NCBI GenBank assembly: GCA_022573285.1
Contig: JACZUF010000001.1
Location: 62,001-126,000, forward strand
Direction of reading: 5' to 3'
From: Chloroflexota bacterium
Lineage (GTDB): Bacteria; Chloroflexota; Dehalococcoidia; Lucifugimonadales; UBA3495
DNA length: 64,000 nucleotides
Shown here: positions 1 to 8,596 of the stretch, piece by piece
Layout: every line of letters starts with the position of its first letter
Position numbering within the stretch: the stretch's first letter is position 1
The notes under the pieces: model-generated
The model's database searches: none
What the model was told of the DNA's origin: nothing
What the model saw: only the letters and a program-made list of their open reading frames with translations
Made by a program: the position numbers and the translations under genes

Positions 1-768
1 GAGACGGCCTTTTACATATCGGGAGCGGGATTTCTGGTGCTGGCCGTGGTGATGGCGCGCCTCAAAATCCCGCCCATTGCCAGGGGGGCGCTGGGCAATC
101 CTATCCAGGACATCAAAGAGGGCCTGAAATTCATCAAGGTCAATTCCATATTCTCCTTCCTGATCGGCATGACCTTCTTCAACAGTTTCTTCGGCATGGC
201 CTACGTCATGCTGATGCCCATATTCGCGGTGGACATACTGGCCGTTGGCGCCAAAGGCCAGGGCCTGCTCTTGGGGATCTCCGGGGCGGGCGCGCTGCTC
301 AACACTCTGTGGATCGGCACCCGGGGGAGCGTGCCCAACCGCGGTCTGGCAATCATCGGCGGGGCGGTACTGTTCGGTCTGACGGTGGCGGCCTTCGCCC
401 TGACTGCCGAGTACGTGGGCTCGTTTGCCTTGGTCATGGCGTTGATGTTCTTCATGGGAATCTTTAATTCGTTGTACATGATCTCGGTTCAAAGCTCATT
501 GCAGATCATGGTGCCGGACCGGATGAGGGGCCGGGTCATGGGGGTCTACGGAATGACTTGGAGCATCATGCCTCTCGGCGGGTTACAGGCCAGCGCTTTA
601 ACCAGTGTATTGACCGCGCCCATCGCAATCGCCATCGGTGGTCTGGCGGTAGCCCTCTTCGCCCTGGGTCCCGCCGCGGTCAACTCTAAAGTGCGGAATT
701 TGGGCAGCCATTTAACGCCGTTGGAGGAGGAGGCCGTCGGGGCTGCGGAGCCCGCCAAGGCGCGTTGA
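1..768 (+). CDS. MFS transporter, C-terminal part (5' end outside window)
   Basis: The reading frame is open from base 1, so the gene begins upstream of the window; about 255 residues are visible. The protein is a chain of hydrophobic segments (around residues 8-20, 50-75, 82-100, 118-135, 140-160 and 205-225) separated by short basic loops. The loop with MRGRVMGVYGM is typical of major facilitator superfamily carriers of the drug or siderophore exporter type (EntS-like), and a charged cytoplasmic tail ends the protein. The substrate cannot be told. The gene is followed by a 186 bp gap before hemA and is not obviously part of that operon. Confidence 0.75.
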   Translation, partial: ETAFYISGAGFLVLAVVMARLKIPPIARGALGNPIQDIKEGLKFIKVNSIFSFLIGMTFFNSFFGMAYVMLMPIFAVDILAVGAKGQGLLLGISGAGALLNTLWIGTRGSVPNRGLAIIGGAVLFGLTVAAFALTAEYVGSFALVMALMFFMGIFNSLYMISVQSSLQIMVPDRMRGRVMGVYGMTWSIMPLGGLQASALTSVLTAPIAIAIGGLAVALFALGPAAVNSKVRNLGSHLTPLEEEAVGAAEPAKAR

Positions 769-954
769 CAGCGGGTTACGGGCCTATTACACTCCCATGT
801 AGTCCGGAACTTTAGACCGAATCATAATAGGTTTCGGTAGGTTTTTATAGATTTTTGTAGCCTTGCCAGCGGTGACCGTCCGGTTTGTCGGCGCTCTCCA
901 TGCCTTACTTCCTGATCATTAAATGATAATAGCTTCGCGTTATGGGTCCGCCCA
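769..954. promoter_or_regulatory. hemA upstream region with AT-rich promoter-like segment
   Basis: The 186 bp before hemA become AT-rich near 905-930. This segment holds a GATAAT -10-like hexamer near 923 and a small palindrome ATCATTaAATGAT. A convincing -35 box was not found. No cobalamin riboswitch boxes were recognised by eye. Confidence 0.3.
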
Positions 955-2313
955 ATGAGTGGCCAAAGCCAACCGGCGGACCGGTATATCCCGCCAGAAA
1001 CCACCGGAGAGAACTTGGAATTCCTAGTCGTTGGACTTAACCACCGGACCGCGCCCGTTGAGGTCCGAGAGCTCCTCTCGCTGAATAAAGAGCAACTGCC
1101 CGGCGCTCTCAACGCCATGAACGCTCACGGCGCGCCCGGCGTTATCCTGTCCACCTGCAACCGCTCCGAGTTCTACACATTGGAAACCGCTGGGGAAACC
1201 GCTGGGGACGCCCCCGGCCCGGAGGCCGGGGCTGACCGGGTGAAGCAATTCCTGGTCGAGAAATTCGGCATCTCCCTGTTGGACGTCGACCGCTATCTCT
1301 ACGTCTACCGGGGCTACGAGTGCATCCACCACCTGTTCCGAGTAGCCTCCAGTCTGGACTCGATGATCCTGGGCGAGGAGCAGATAATCGGCCAGGTGCG
1401 CGACGCCTACGAAGCCGCGACCACGGCCGGCACCGCCCAGGGACCCCTGGCCCAGCTATTTCAACAGGCCCTCCGGGTGGGACGAAGAGTCAGGCGCGAG
1501 ACCGGCATCAGCAGAAATGCTCTCTCGGTGAGCCGGGCCTGCGTCGAGATGGCCAGGTCGGTGCTGGGCGATCTTTCCAACCGCCGGGTCCTGGTGGTTG
1601 GCGCCGGTGAGGCCGGTGAACTGGCCGCCGAGGTGTTGAGCCTGTCCGGGGTGAGCGACATCACCGTGACCAGCCGCACCTACGAACGGGCCAAGGAGTT
1701 GGCCGCCAATCTCTCCGCTCGGGCCGTGCCGTTCGACGGCATGCCCAAGGCTTTGCGTGAATCGGACATCGTCATCGGCTGCACCGGCTCTCCGGGATAC
1801 GTGCTGCAAGCGGACCTGATCGGCGACGCCATGGCCGCCCGCCCGGACCGTCCGCTGTTCCTCATCGACATCGCCGTGCCCAGGGACATAGACCCCGAGG
1901 CCGCCCAGGTGAAGAACGTCTTCTTGAACGACGTTGACGACCTGGAGTCGGCGTCCCAGGCCAGCCGGGAGAAGAAAGCCAAGGAAGCCGAATGGGCCGA
2001 GGAGTTGGCCACCGACGAGGCCCAGCAATTCCGCCAGTGGTGCCTGGACCTGGAATCCCTGCCCACGGTGATCGAACTGCGCAACCGTGCGGACCGGGTA
2101 CGCTCCTTCGAGCTGCGCAAGACCATGCGGAAACTCAACGGCAAGCTGGACGCAGAGGCGCTGGAGTCGCTGGACGCCATGACCAAGGCCATCGTGAACA
2201 AACTGCTCCACGACCCGACGATGTTCTTGAAGGAGCGCAAAGGCCCGGAGGAACTGCAGGTCGCCCGCGACATCTTCCGCCTGGGCGAAGAAGGCCCGAA
2301 GGACCCCGATTAG
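955..2313 (+). CDS. hemA: Glutamyl-tRNA reductase
   Basis: This enzyme reduces glutamyl-tRNA to glutamate-1-semialdehyde with NADPH, the first committed step of C5-route tetrapyrrole synthesis in the cytoplasm. At 452 residues it has the usual length. The N-terminal catalytic domain has GLNHRTAPV at 27-35 and the nucleophilic Cys68 in STCNRSEFY. The tRNA/active-site helix motif SLDSMILGEEQI follows near residue 135. A Rossmann NADPH domain with VVGAGEAGELA sits near 205-215, and a C-terminal helical dimerisation domain ends the protein. It heads the cbi gene cluster, which fits feeding precursors to corrin synthesis. The ATG at 955 leaves a 20-residue extension before the first beta strand; a later start is possible but no better one is seen. 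Confidence 0.97.
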   Translation: MSGQSQPADRYIPPETTGENLEFLVVGLNHRTAPVEVRELLSLNKEQLPGALNAMNAHGAPGVILSTCNRSEFYTLETAGETAGDAPGPEAGADRVKQFLVEKFGISLLDVDRYLYVYRGYECIHHLFRVASSLDSMILGEEQIIGQVRDAYEAATTAGTAQGPLAQLFQQALRVGRRVRRETGISRNALSVSRACVEMARSVLGDLSNRRVLVVGAGEAGELAAEVLSLSGVSDITVTSRTYERAKELAANLSARAVPFDGMPKALRESDIVIGCTGSPGYVLQADLIGDAMAARPDRPLFLIDIAVPRDIDPEAAQVKNVFLNDVDDLESASQASREKKAKEAEWAEELATDEAQQFRQWCLDLESLPTVIELRNRADRVRSFELRKTMRKLNGKLDAEALESLDAMTKAIVNKLLHDPTMFLKERKGPEELQVARDIFRLGEEGPKDPD

Positions 2314-2378
2314 CCCCCTCCCCGGCTCTTTCTCCTTCCATTGCGCCGCTCCCCCTGCCCTCACCCCGCGAAACCGGC

Positions 2379-2384
2379 TATAAT
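2379..2384 (+). promoter_or_regulatory. Possible -10 box upstream of cbiC
   Basis: A perfect TATAAT lies 27 bp before the GTG start of cbiC, in the short gap after hemA. The -35 region is weak, so a separate promoter for the cbi genes is only a possibility. Confidence 0.3.
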
Positions 2385-2410
2385 TACTCACCGGTAATAT
2401 CGGTGTTGAT

Positions 2411-3061
2411 GTGTCATTAGTCGAGAAATACGCCCTCCTCCCAGATGAGATTGACCGTCGTAGCATCGAGGTGGTCGAAGCCAGTCTGCCCCAGTTGGAC
2501 GGCCTCACCGCCGAGGAACGCTACGTGGTGTGCCGCATCGTGCGGGCGGAAGGCGACCCGGAGATCGCCAAGGCCGTCGGGTTCAGCCCCGGTGCGGTTG
2601 AGCGCGGCATCGCCGCCATAAGGGCCAGGGCCGATGTGGTCACCGACGTACGCATGGTGGAGGTCGGCATATCCAAGGCCCTACTTAAAAAGTGCGGCCT
2701 AACGACCCACTGCCAGATCGACACAACGAACACCGCAAAACGGGCAAAGTCCGATGGCACCACCCGTTCCGTGGCGGCCATCCGGGAACTGGCGCCCCAC
2801 CTGGACGGCGCCATCGCCGTGGTCGGCAACGCACCCACCGCCCTGTTGGCCCTATTGGACATGGTAAAAGAAGGCCGGGCTTCGCCCGCGCTGGTCATTG
2901 GTATGCCGGTGGGTTTCATCGCCTGCGCCGAGTCCAAAGCCGAACTGGCCAAGGCCGACGTGCCCTACATCTCCATCTGGGACCGGCGCGGCGGCAGTTC
3001 CGCGGCGGCGGCCACGGTCAACGCCCTGCTGGGACTGGCGCTGCAAGAGGTGGCCCGGTGA
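2411..3061 (+). CDS. cbiC: Precorrin-8X methylmutase (cobalt-precorrin-8 isomerase), catalytic His replaced
   Basis: CbiC/CobH moves the methyl group from C-11 to C-12 to give hydrogenobyrinate or cobyrinate. The 216 residues match the family along their length, including VGNAPTALL near 136 and GMPVGFIACAESK near 162. The start is GTG at 2411. The family's catalytic histidine (His43 of Pseudomonas denitrificans CobH, in a motif of the type RMVHACG) aligns with Arg45 here (CRIVRAEGD). Either the lineage uses another residue for the proton shift or the enzyme is altered; the fold and neighbours leave the family assignment secure. The stop overlaps the GTG start of cbiX, so the two are translationally coupled. 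Confidence 0.9.
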   Translation: MSLVEKYALLPDEIDRRSIEVVEASLPQLDGLTAEERYVVCRIVRAEGDPEIAKAVGFSPGAVERGIAAIRARADVVTDVRMVEVGISKALLKKCGLTTHCQIDTTNTAKRAKSDGTTRSVAAIRELAPHLDGAIAVVGNAPTALLALLDMVKEGRASPALVIGMPVGFIACAESKAELAKADVPYISIWDRRGGSSAAAATVNALLGLALQEVAR

Positions 3062-3969
3062 ACGAAAACAATAACGGCAAGGACCGCTGGGGAGTGGTGC
3101 TTCTGGGCCACGGCAGCCAGCGAGGCACCAGCAAAGCCGAGTGTTCTTGCGCCTGGCTCCAGCCAAAGACCCCGTCCGGAATTCCGTCCCATATTCCCGT
3201 TTGGTGTCAGGACTGCCCGAGCACTCCCGACGGACTGCGGCAGGCGGCCAACCGGCTCCAGGGAATGTTGGAGATAGACCAGTCGCAGTTGGTCCTATCC
3301 TGCCTGGAGTTCATCGAGCCCTTCCCATCTGAAGCGGTCCAGATGTTGGACGAAAGGGGCTTTCATCAGGTGGTGTTGGCGCCATTCTTGTTGGGAAACG
3401 GCAAGCACGCCACCCTGGAGATGAACGAGATCATGGAAGAGGTCCGCGGCCAATTGCCGGGGGTCCAATTGCACCTGGCCGACGGCCTGGGCTCAGACCC
3501 CAATCTGGCCGACCTGGTGGTCGAGAGGGTACGGGACCTGGAGGAGTCTGGCGAACCGGTGGCGGGGGAGCGCGTGGCCGGCCGCCGGGGCATACTGCTG
3601 GTCAAAGCCGGCACCAAAACCGAATACGACGACTGCATCTGGTTGGAAGAATTGGGCCAACTGGTAGAGGACCGGTTGGGGACGGAGTACGCCGTGGCGG
3701 TGGCACAGTCCCATTACGGCGACCCAACCATGGACGCGGCGGCCGCCAAATTGGCTGAGACGCGCCGGGTCTCGTCCATCATGTGTGTGCCCTATCTCTT
3801 CTTCCCAGGCATCATCCTCCAGCGAAACGTCATCGGCGGCATGGAGCAGATCAAAGAGCGGTACCCCCAGGTCGCCATGTCGGTGACCCCTCCCCTGGGA
3901 GTGGACGACCGGATCGTGGCCATCACCGCCGAGCGGGTACGCCAGGTCTGGCGTCAGGCGGCGCAATGA
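3058..3969 (+). CDS. cbiX: CbiX-like cobaltochelatase, two-domain with degenerate second half
   Basis: CbiX inserts cobalt into sirohydrochlorin. The GTG at 3058 overlaps the cbiC stop, and the frame before it is only a shadow of cbiC. The 303 residues form two chelatase domains. The first has LLGHGS with metal ligand His18 and FLLGNGKH with His117. The second (about 195-303) has the same fold signature but reads LLVKAGT and FFPGII at these places, so both metal histidines are lost, as if only the first half is catalytic. An insertion just after the first motif carries C29-x-C31 and C50-x2-C53, which could bind a metal or an Fe-S cluster. It lies between cbiC and cbiD and overlaps both. Confidence 0.85.
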   Translation: MNENNNGKDRWGVVLLGHGSQRGTSKAECSCAWLQPKTPSGIPSHIPVWCQDCPSTPDGLRQAANRLQGMLEIDQSQLVLSCLEFIEPFPSEAVQMLDERGFHQVVLAPFLLGNGKHATLEMNEIMEEVRGQLPGVQLHLADGLGSDPNLADLVVERVRDLEESGEPVAGERVAGRRGILLVKAGTKTEYDDCIWLEELGQLVEDRLGTEYAVAVAQSHYGDPTMDAAAAKLAETRRVSSIMCVPYLFFPGIILQRNVIGGMEQIKERYPQVAMSVTPPLGVDDRIVAITAERVRQVWRQAAQ

Positions 3970-5210
3970 GCCGCACTAACAATGGCGATGTCGCCGGCAA
4001 CGGAACGCCCGAGAGCGATTACAGCCGGCAGACGGTCCGGGGCAAGGGCATGCGCACCGGGTACACCACCGGCTCGTGCGCGGCCGCCGCGGCCAAAGCG
4101 GCGGTAACCGCCCTCCTCACCGGAAACCCCGTAGACAAGGTGACCATTCACCTGCCCATCGGCCGGGACGCCGACTTCACCTTGAACCGTTGTGAGTGGA
4201 CGGACCAGACTCCGGGCAGCGAAAAGGTCCTCTGCTCGGTCATCAAGGACGGGGGCGACGACCCGGACGTCACTCATGGCGCGGAGATCTGCGCGACTAT
4301 TTCGATTGGTCCAGCCACGGAAGAGGGCGTCACCATCAAGGGCGGAGTGGGCGTCGGCACGGTGAGTCTGCCCGGCACCGGTATCCCCGTGGGCGAACCG
4401 GCGGTCACGCGGGTGCCCCGGCGGATGATTATAGAGTCGGCCCTGGAAGCAGCCGAGGCCCACGGACTGGAGCCCGGCAAGGGCATCATCGTCGAAATCT
4501 CCGTGCCCACCGGCGAAGAGGTGGCCCTGAAGACGACCAACGCCCGGCTGGGTGTTCTGGGCGGCATCTCGATCCTGGGCAGCACCGGGGTGGTCCAGCC
4601 CTATTCCACCGCCGCCTGGCGGGCCAGCGTCACCCTGGCCATCGACGTGGCCGCCACCAACCAAATCTCCCACATGGTGCTCTCCACGGGCATCCAGAGC
4701 GAGGCCTTCGCCAAAAATCATCTGGACCTGCCCGAGATGGCCTACGTCGAGGCCGGGATATTCAGCGGCCCCGCACTCAAACGGTGCGTCTCGCGGGGGA
4801 TAAAACGGGCAACCCACGTCGGCATGGTGGGCAAGTTCTCCAAGATGGCCATGGGGTATTTCGTAACCCACGTTGCCGGGAACAAGGTGGACACCGGTTT
4901 CCTGGCCGGTCTGGCCGGACAATGCGGCGCGTCCAAGGAGTTGCAGGAAGAGATGGCCGCGACCAGCTCCGGCCGCCATTTCGGCGAGATCGCCCTGGCC
5001 AACAATCAACTCTCGCTTTTCACCCTGATGTGTCAAATGGTCTGCGACGAGAGCCACAAGCTGCTGGGAGACGGCGCGGGCAAGTTGATCGTTGACGCCA
5101 TGTGCTTCGACTTCGACGGCACCCTCCTGGGCTACGCTTCAACATCGCCCGACGGCATTCCCCTCGTCTCCCCTTCGATTTCCTCTTCGGGGGCGTCTCC
5201 AAGTGGTTAA
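3966..5210 (+). CDS. cbiD: Cobalt-precorrin-5B C1-methyltransferase
   Basis: CbiD methylates C-1 of cobalt-precorrin-5B with S-adenosylmethionine in the oxygen-independent cobalamin route. The ATG at 3966 overlaps the cbiX stop. The diagnostic motif RTGYTTGSCA is at residues 30-39, after an unusually long polar N-terminus. A glycine-rich stretch VGVGTVSLPGTGIPVGEPA lies in the middle third. At 414 residues it is somewhat longer than typical members of about 360-380; the extra residues are the N-terminus and a serine-rich tail. The last codons overlap the proposed GTG start of cbiT by 8 bp. Confidence 0.95.
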   Translation: MSRTNNGDVAGNGTPESDYSRQTVRGKGMRTGYTTGSCAAAAAKAAVTALLTGNPVDKVTIHLPIGRDADFTLNRCEWTDQTPGSEKVLCSVIKDGGDDPDVTHGAEICATISIGPATEEGVTIKGGVGVGTVSLPGTGIPVGEPAVTRVPRRMIIESALEAAEAHGLEPGKGIIVEISVPTGEEVALKTTNARLGVLGGISILGSTGVVQPYSTAAWRASVTLAIDVAATNQISHMVLSTGIQSEAFAKNHLDLPEMAYVEAGIFSGPALKRCVSRGIKRATHVGMVGKFSKMAMGYFVTHVAGNKVDTGFLAGLAGQCGASKELQEEMAATSSGRHFGEIALANNQLSLFTLMCQMVCDESHKLLGDGAGKLIVDAMCFDFDGTLLGYASTSPDGIPLVSPSISSSGASPSG

Positions 5211-5832
5211 GGACCCGCCGGACCTGGGCCTGCCCCGGTCCTTGGGCCTGCCCGATGACGCCTTCGAGCAGCGCCGGCCCGATAAGGGCCAGATCACCAA
5301 GCGGGAAGTTCGCGCCGTAAGCCTCTACTCCCTGGGCCTCCGCCAGGACAGCGTGGTCTGGGACATCGGCGCGGGTACCGGGTCGGTCACCGTGGAAGCC
5401 GCTCTGATATCTAATCGAGGCCAGGTCTACGCCGTGGAGCGCGACGCCGACTCCCTGCCCCTGCTGGAGGCCAACGTTTCCCGCTGGGGTTCCGAAAACA
5501 TCCACATCGTGGCCGGAGAGGCCCCCGGCGTGCTGGAGGGGCTGCCCAGTCCCGACTCGGTCTTCGTCGGCGGCAGCGGCGGCAATCTGTCAGCGATCCT
5601 GGAACACGCCGCCTCCCGTCTCAACCCCGGCGGCACAATCGTGGTCAACCTGGCGGTGTTGGACCGCACCCAGGAAGCCTACCGGCTCCTAAAGAAATTG
5701 GGCCTCATGACCGAGCTTACCCAGGTCACCTCGGCCCGGGGCAAAGAGATGGCCGACGGCGCGGTGCGGTTGGAGTCGCTCAACCCGGTGTTCATCGTCT
5801 GCGGCCGGCGCGGGAACCAGGCGCCGCCATGA
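5203..5832 (+). CDS. cbiT: Cobalt-precorrin-6B C15-methyltransferase (decarboxylating)
   Basis: CbiT methylates C-15 and decarboxylates the C-12 acetate side chain. The 209 residues carry the CbiT hallmark ITKREVRAV at 31-39 and the SAM-binding loop DIGAGTG at 54-60, followed by the acidic ribose ligand in VYAVERD. The frame is open further upstream, but that part overlaps cbiD and reads as its shadow, so GTG at 5203 is preferred. The partner methylase CbiE, often fused or adjacent, is not present in this cluster. Confidence 0.93.
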   Translation: MVKDPPDLGLPRSLGLPDDAFEQRRPDKGQITKREVRAVSLYSLGLRQDSVVWDIGAGTGSVTVEAALISNRGQVYAVERDADSLPLLEANVSRWGSENIHIVAGEAPGVLEGLPSPDSVFVGGSGGNLSAILEHAASRLNPGGTIVVNLAVLDRTQEAYRLLKKLGLMTELTQVTSARGKEMADGAVRLESLNPVFIVCGRRGNQAPP

Positions 5833-6599
5833 CCGAAAGATCGTCCAAAACGGGCACTTCAAGCGCGTTGGGATGCCTCTACGGCATCGGCGTCGGTCCC
5901 GGAGACCCCGAGTTGCTGACGCTAAAAGCCCTGAAGGCCCTCCAGAGAGCGCCGGTCATCTGCGTGCCTCAAGCGGCGGACCGGCCGGAAAGCTACGCCC
6001 TGAGCATCGTTAAAGATTATGTAAAGCCGGAGCAAGAGATCCTGCGCGCTCCCTTCCCCACCGACGACGCCGAAGGGGCCGCCCAGGTCTGGCGTGAAGC
6101 CTCTGAAATGGTGGTCGAACGTCTCAAGAAAGGGCAGGACGTGGCCTTCATAACCGAGGGCGACCCCATGCTTTTCAGCACCTTCTCCTACGTCTTGGCC
6201 GGGGTGCGGGAATTGTGCCCGGAGGCCCCCGTGGAGATCATCCCCGGTGTATCATCGGTGATGGCCGCGGCGGCAAGTTCGGGCATTCCCTTGGCGACCC
6301 ACGGACAGCGGCTGGCCATCCTGCCGGCGGCCTACGGTCTGGACGACCTGTCCGAGGCCACCTCCAATTTCGATACGGTGGTGTTGATGAAAGTCAGCCC
6401 CAACATCGTGAAGACTCTGGCGGACCTCCAGGAACTGGGCCTAACGGGACAGAGCACCTACGTGCGGCGGGCCACCACCGACCGGGAGAAGGTGATCAGA
6501 GACCTAAATGAAATAACGGACGAAGACTTGGACTACTTCTCCCTGCTCATCGTGAAAGGAAAGGCCAAGAAACGCCAGGCCAAGGAACGCACGAAATGA
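5829..6599 (+). CDS. cbiL: Cobalt-precorrin-2 C20-methyltransferase
   Basis: CbiL/CobI adds the C-20 methyl group to cobalt-factor II or precorrin-2. This 256-residue protein is a class III tetrapyrrole methylase: the proximal SAM loop GVGPGDPELLT is at 21-31, then EGDPMLFSTFSYV and the PGVSSVMAAAA motif that shapes the substrate groove. The ATG at 5829 overlaps the cbiT stop. The lysine-rich C-terminus overlaps cbiF. It is told from CbiF and CbiH by the CVPQAADRPESYA segment after the first helix, which is characteristic of C-20 methylases. Confidence 0.9.
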   Translation: MTERSSKTGTSSALGCLYGIGVGPGDPELLTLKALKALQRAPVICVPQAADRPESYALSIVKDYVKPEQEILRAPFPTDDAEGAAQVWREASEMVVERLKKGQDVAFITEGDPMLFSTFSYVLAGVRELCPEAPVEIIPGVSSVMAAAASSGIPLATHGQRLAILPAAYGLDDLSEATSNFDTVVLMKVSPNIVKTLADLQELGLTGQSTYVRRATTDREKVIRDLNEITDEDLDYFSLLIVKGKAKKRQAKERTK

Positions 6600-7417
6600 T
6601 CGACACCAAAGGCAAGGTCTATATAATCGGCGGCGGTCCTGGCGACCCGGAACTGCTGACCCTGAAGGCGAAGCGGATCATCGAGTCCGCCGACGTGGTG
6701 ATCTTCGCCGACTCCCTGGTGCCTCCCGAGGTTGTGGAGTTCGCCAAAGAGGGCGCCCAGGTCATCGGCAGCAAGGAGCTGAACCTAGACCAGATAATGG
6801 ACCTGGAATTGGCCGCGGTCCGCGAGGGCAAGATCGTTGCCAGGGTGCAGAGCGGAGACCCCTCGATCTACGGGGCCATCCTAGAGCAGATGCGCATCCT
6901 TAAGCGGGAAGGGGTCGAGTTTGAGATCATCCCCGGCGTCAGCACGGCCTTCGCCGCCGCCGCGGTCTTGAAGTGTGAACTCACCGTCCCGGAGAAGTCC
7001 CAGACCGTGATCATGACCCGCATGGAAGGCCGGGTCGACATGCCCCCAGGAGAGCAGTTGAAAGACTTGGCCGCCCACGGCTGCACCTTGGTCATATTCC
7101 TGAGCATCACCAGGATGACCAAGATAGTGCGGGAACTCACGTCTTCCGGGTACACCGAAGACACCCCGGTGGCCGTGGTCTACCGCGTCGGCTGGCCGGA
7201 CCAGAAGGTTATCCGGGGCACCCTGAAGGACATTGCCGACAAGGTGCGGGCGGCCAAGATAACCCTGCAGGCCCTGATTATCGTGGGCGATGCCGTTGAC
7301 CCAGAGATTGGCGGCGGGGCGGTCTCCCACCTGTATTCCGCCGATTACACCCACCGTTACCGGAGGGCCCAAAAAGCCGGCTCTGGGACACAGGTCAGTG
7401 GCAACGGAAAGGGTTAA
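6596..7417 (+). CDS. cbiF: Cobalt-precorrin-4 C11-methyltransferase
   Basis: CbiF/CobM methylates C-11 of cobalt-precorrin-4. The 273 residues show GGGPGDPELLTLKA at 12-25, the CbiF-specific FADSLVPPEV, the SAM/substrate motif RVQSGDPSIYGA, PGVSTAFAAAA and the late motif VVYRVGWPDQ. The ATG overlaps the cbiL stop. Its 3' end overlaps possible early starts of cbiG. Confidence 0.95.
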   Translation: MIDTKGKVYIIGGGPGDPELLTLKAKRIIESADVVIFADSLVPPEVVEFAKEGAQVIGSKELNLDQIMDLELAAVREGKIVARVQSGDPSIYGAILEQMRILKREGVEFEIIPGVSTAFAAAAVLKCELTVPEKSQTVIMTRMEGRVDMPPGEQLKDLAAHGCTLVIFLSITRMTKIVRELTSSGYTEDTPVAVVYRVGWPDQKVIRGTLKDIADKVRAAKITLQALIIVGDAVDPEIGGGAVSHLYSADYTHRYRRAQKAGSGTQVSGNGKG

Positions 7418-7430
7418 CCCAAAAGAATCG

Positions 7431-8596
7431 ATGGTCGGTGAAAGTACGGATCCCGAAAGGACGGCCCCCGGAAGAACAGCGATTATTGCGCTCACCCGCA
7501 ACGGGGCCCGGATGGCGCGGGCTTTGGCCGGGTCTCTTAACCGGGACCGGGACGTTACCCTGTTTCTGGACCGCCGGTTCCTCGACGAATCCGAAGAAGG
7601 CGACGCCGCCGAACCCTTCGACCTGCCGGTGAGGCCGGTGGTGGAACGGGCCTTCGCCGAGTATTCCAGCCTGGTGCTTTTCCTTTCCGCCGGGGCCAGC
7701 ATCCGGCTGTTGGCGCCGTGCTTGGAGAGCAAACAGGTGGACCCGGCGGTGGTCTGCGTCGACGACGCGGGCAGCTTCTGCGTGAGCCTGGTCTCGGGAC
7801 ACGTGGGAGGGGCCGACCGGCTGGCCCAAGAAGTGGCCCGGCATCTGGGCGCAACCCCGGTGGTAACATCGGCCTCCCACGCCTCGGGCACACTGGCCGT
7901 GGACCTGTTGGGCGCGAATTCGGCTGGCGGTTGATGGCCGGGCCCACCGTCGTCACCCGCGCCAGCGCCGCCGTGATCAACGGTCAGCCCATCGGTGTCT
8001 GGCAGGGGGCTGGAGAACCCGGCTGGTGGCCCCATGAAACGCCACTGCCGGAGAACATCACGGTGTACCGGGCCCTAGACGACCTGGCCGCTTCCGCCTG
8101 TGCCGCGGCGCTGATCATCACCGACACGCTGGTGCCCCTGGACACGTTGCTGGCCGACAAGATTTTGGTGGTCTACCGGCCTCGTAGCTTGATAGCGGGT
8201 ATGGGATGCCGCCGGGGCGTGCCGGTGGAAGAACTCGAGTCCCTTCTGGCCGAGACCTTGCAAGAAAGCGACCTGTCCATTGAATGCCTGGCGGGTATCG
8301 CCACCGCCGAGATAAAGCGCGGCGAACGCGGGTTGGAGCAACTGGCCGAACGTCACGGTGTGCCCCTGTCTTTCTTCCCGGCCGAGGAACTGAACGAGGT
8401 ATTCGAGACCAATCCGGATGCAATCACCTCCAAGTCGGAACGGGCCCACGGACTGGTTGGCGTCTGGGGAGTGGCCGAGCCGGCCGCACTTTTGACCGCC
8501 GGGGCCGACGAACTGTTGGTGACCAGGAAAAACACGGCGCGGGCGACCATCGCCATCGCCCGGAAAAATTTTGCCTCTGCCGGAAACCCGAGTTAA
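7431..8596 (+). CDS. cbiG: Cobalt-precorrin-5A hydrolase, split by a one-base frameshift
   Basis: CbiG opens the delta-lactone of cobalt-precorrin-5A and releases acetaldehyde. The N-terminal half (7431 to about 7912) has the family motifs LFLSAGASIRLLAP, DDAGSFCVSLVSGHVGGA and GTLAVDLLG. The C-terminal half, in the -1 frame from about 7910, starts REFGWRL and includes GMGCRRGVP, the CbiG C-domain signature. The join falls in the GGG run at 7910-7912. One extra G there would give a continuous LLGREFGW, as in intact homologues, and a protein of about 388 residues. A sequencing or assembly indel is the simplest reading, a true pseudogene the second. The ATG at 7431 is chosen; GTG at 7398 is an alternative. 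Confidence 0.85.

Noticed and set aside
2314-2410. Cobalamin riboswitch before cbiC
   Set aside because: The gap is too short, and no B12-box-like sequence was seen.
1456-2508. 350-codon minus-strand frame over hemA
   Set aside because: Antisense shadow of hemA with low complexity and no motifs.
7880-7940. Programmed -1 frameshifting in cbiG
   Set aside because: No canonical slippery sequence or downstream stimulatory stem; one base gained in the G run explains the data more simply.
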